Shown: one piece after another, positions 41,001-41,625 of the stretch
Numbering within the stretch: position 1 is the first letter of the stretch
How the letters are laid out: the number at the start of each line of letters is the position of its first letter
DNA from: Acidobacteriota bacterium
GTDB lineage: Bacteria > Acidobacteriota > Terriglobia > Bryobacterales > Bryobacteraceae
Reading direction: 5' to 3'
DNA: 41,625 bases
NCBI GenBank assembly: GCA_023436715.1
Contig: JAEZIJ010000050.1
Span: forward strand, 1-41,625
Position numbers and translations under genes: made by a program
Notes under the pieces: generated by a model
Told to the model about the DNA's origin: nothing
What the model saw: the letters and a program-made list of their open reading frames with translations, nothing else
Database searches by the model: none

Positions 41001-41568
41001 CCGGCCGCATATCCTGACCTTCAACTACGTTTACGACGTGCCGAAGGTCGGCTCCCGCATGAACTTCAAGCCGGCCAAGTACGTGCTTGATAACTGGATG
41101 CTCAGCGGCATGACCACCATGCAAAGCGGTTCGCCCTTCCTGCCCGGCTTCGGCCAGGTGAACACCGAGGAGTGGACCGGTTCGACTGAGGGCGCCCGGG
41201 TCGACGTCGTCGGAAACCCCAACCTGCCCAAGGGCGAGCGCACCTTCGATCGCTGGTTCAACACCGCGGCATTCGCCATGCCGGCTAAAGGCACCTTCGG
41301 CAACGCCGGCGTTAACATCATGCGCAACCCTGGCGTTAACGAGTGGAACCTGGCCGTCAGCAAGAGGATACCCCTCGGCGGCGAGGAGCGGTGGCTCCAG
41401 TTCCGCACCGAACTGTTCAATGCCTGGAACCACACGCAGTATTCCGGCATGGGCACAGGCACCTCGTTCGACAACGCTACGGGAGTAAACAAAAGCACCA
41501 CCTTCGGCGTGATCAATGCGGCGCGGCCTCCGCGCATCATCGAACTCTCGCTAAAGCTGTACTTCTAG
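38077..41568 (+). CDS. Oar-like TonB-dependent outer membrane receptor
   Basis: A TTG start at 38077 is preferred because GGGAGG lies 8 bp upstream and it yields a clean signal peptide (MKRSSSLLCALFALTLSAFAQ). An ATG at 38056 has no ribosome site. The 1163-residue protein has a carboxypeptidase-regulatory-like domain (about 22-110, IVGAECVLVNQATTAS), a plug (about 125-250, IKILTSNYQAEFGRNGGGVITVITKGG) and a large barrel with NANSFFNNRNKVG and WFVQDNWRVSRKLTLDLGMRFY. It ends in IIELSLKLYF, an aromatic beta-signal. It shares this architecture with the receptor at 19060 but little sequence identity outside the conserved blocks. The ligand is unknown, and no SusD-like partner is present before the window ends. 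Confidence 0.92.
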   Translation: MKRSSSLLCALFALTLSAFAQNISSSVRANIADGSGAAIVGAECVLVNQATTASLTVASSGDGGCIFPNVLPGTYSFKVKATGFKSIESKDIVVTSGQIRSLGQLTLAVGEVRETVSVTAEVAQIQLASAEKSGTIDNTQLQNIAVKGRDFFALLNTVPGVVDNFSQARETSSPDAIRGTFINGQRENQKNLAIDGITDLDSGSNSSVHFQPNMDAISEIKILTSNYQAEFGRNGGGVITVITKGGGRDFHGTGSWFYRHESLNANSFFNNRNKVGKNPYRYRINNYSVSGPVYIPGKFNTNKDKLFFFWSQEYVGMRKDYGERFSNMPTELERAGDFSQSFDGSGKLIQINDPLTGKQFPDNKIPTSRFNSMGAKILNFLPKPNWVDPNPKEFYNRNYRAQYSGNYPKRQDMIRVDSNITPTLQVYYRFIKDKDEQTSPWGLWVNGNLNYDLTPTIFGQPGKGHNFHMTKMFSPTLINEFIFGKSRNNLYFYPKDEAKMDRALIGNPAQWYPDAKTGVTYRDKVNYIPNLQFGGNPNPADVRFGNIPYENYNNIWSFVDNVSKVSGSHNFKAGVYIERTQKYQVGGGNYRGAFNFGRTSNNPLDANHGYANALLGVFNTYSEANARVNGDWWFWNVEWFVQDNWRVSRKLTLDLGMRFYHLPPQLDKNKTIASFNPALYDRTKAPALYLPALDAAGKRAARDPRTGELVPAQFAGLFVPNSGTMALGSFIGGVNGAPDGLYTVPFLSYGPRVGFAYDVFGNGKTAIRGGFGMFQDRMQGNPTMDTNGNPPVAYSPTLSYGTLDTYASSPGALGPSNINMLLGEQKLSTTMNFSFGIQQQIASWAFDVSYVGGLSRHLMASKNINAIPMYARFVSPVGNIPGNPQNADPTNTKNPLADNFLRPYSGWGDINYRSNGYSSNYNSLQIGASRRYTNGLMVGASYTFSKTLGVADGDTSGVSPYFSPRQRNYGPLGFDRPHILTFNYVYDVPKVGSRMNFKPAKYVLDNWMLSGMTTMQSGSPFLPGFGQVNTEEWTGSTEGARVDVVGNPNLPKGERTFDRWFNTAAFAMPAKGTFGNAGVNIMRNPGVNEWNLAVSKRIPLGGEERWLQFRTELFNAWNHTQYSGMGTGTSFDNATGVNKSTTFGVINAARPPRIIELSLKLYF

Positions 41569-41625
41569 TCGTTCCGTCTGCGCTTTACCGGGCGGCGGGT
41601 GCCGCGCCCCGCGCGGGGGGGGTGT

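Noticed and set aside
39667..41433. Minus-strand frame of 588 codons opposite the second receptor
   Set aside because: Antisense shadow caused by high GC; no signal peptide, motif or ribosome site.

Overview
The window looks like a chromosomal segment of a high-GC soil Acidobacteriota bacterium, probably near Bryobacterales/Solibacter. This is inferred from gene content rather than a marker gene: two very large Oar-like TonB-dependent receptors with an N-terminal carboxypeptidase-regulatory domain, many secreted glycoside hydrolases, Tat-exported enzymes, short palindromic GGCT-GA-AGCC repeats, and glycine-rich or Ig-repeat exported proteins. No rRNA, tRNA, CRISPR array or prophage was seen.

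Layout. (1) 1-5576: the start of a transposase-like gene runs off the left edge beside short repeated motifs. Then comes a giant secreted protein of about 17 SbsA-type Ig-like domains, split by a frameshift at about 3880 where most of one domain is missing. (2) 5641-13461: a carbohydrate locus with a GH2 exo-beta-glucosaminidase-type enzyme on the minus strand. Divergent from it are three tightly packed plus-strand genes: a double TIM-barrel protein, a GH clan-A hydrolase with an F5/8C-like domain, and a NodB polysaccharide deacetylase. (3) 13480-18933: a Tat-exported SelA/DgaE-like PLP enzyme, divergent from a coupled operon of a secreted protein, a Tat-exported DUF362 protein and an ApbE flavin-transferase lipoprotein. 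(4) 19060-24276: the first TonB receptor, a degraded group II intron reverse transcriptase and RmuC. (5) 24357-29323: GlgX debranching enzyme, convergent with a nitroreductase/GH clan-A pair, and an unknown protein. (6) 29431-35537: a small basic protein, a glycine-zipper secreted protein, palindromic repeats, a zinc-finger anti-sigma-like protein divergent from a large hybrid histidine kinase, and a glycine-rich secreted protein. (7) 35664-41568: an animal-type transketolase, a repeat-rich spacer and the second TonB receptor.

How they may work together. The deacetylase, the chitosan-type GH2 enzyme, the two barrel hydrolases and the glucosaminate-lyase-like PLP enzyme could together process an amino-sugar polymer outside the cytoplasm, with the TonB receptors as possible uptake routes. 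This is a hypothesis. A second idea with direct sequence support is that the DUF362 protein carries a Dxx(S/T)xAT-like sequence and overlaps an ApbE gene, so it may be a covalent flavoprotein. The clearest previously hidden element is the group II intron reverse transcriptase relic at 22614-22869, which is only visible when frames are joined by eye.
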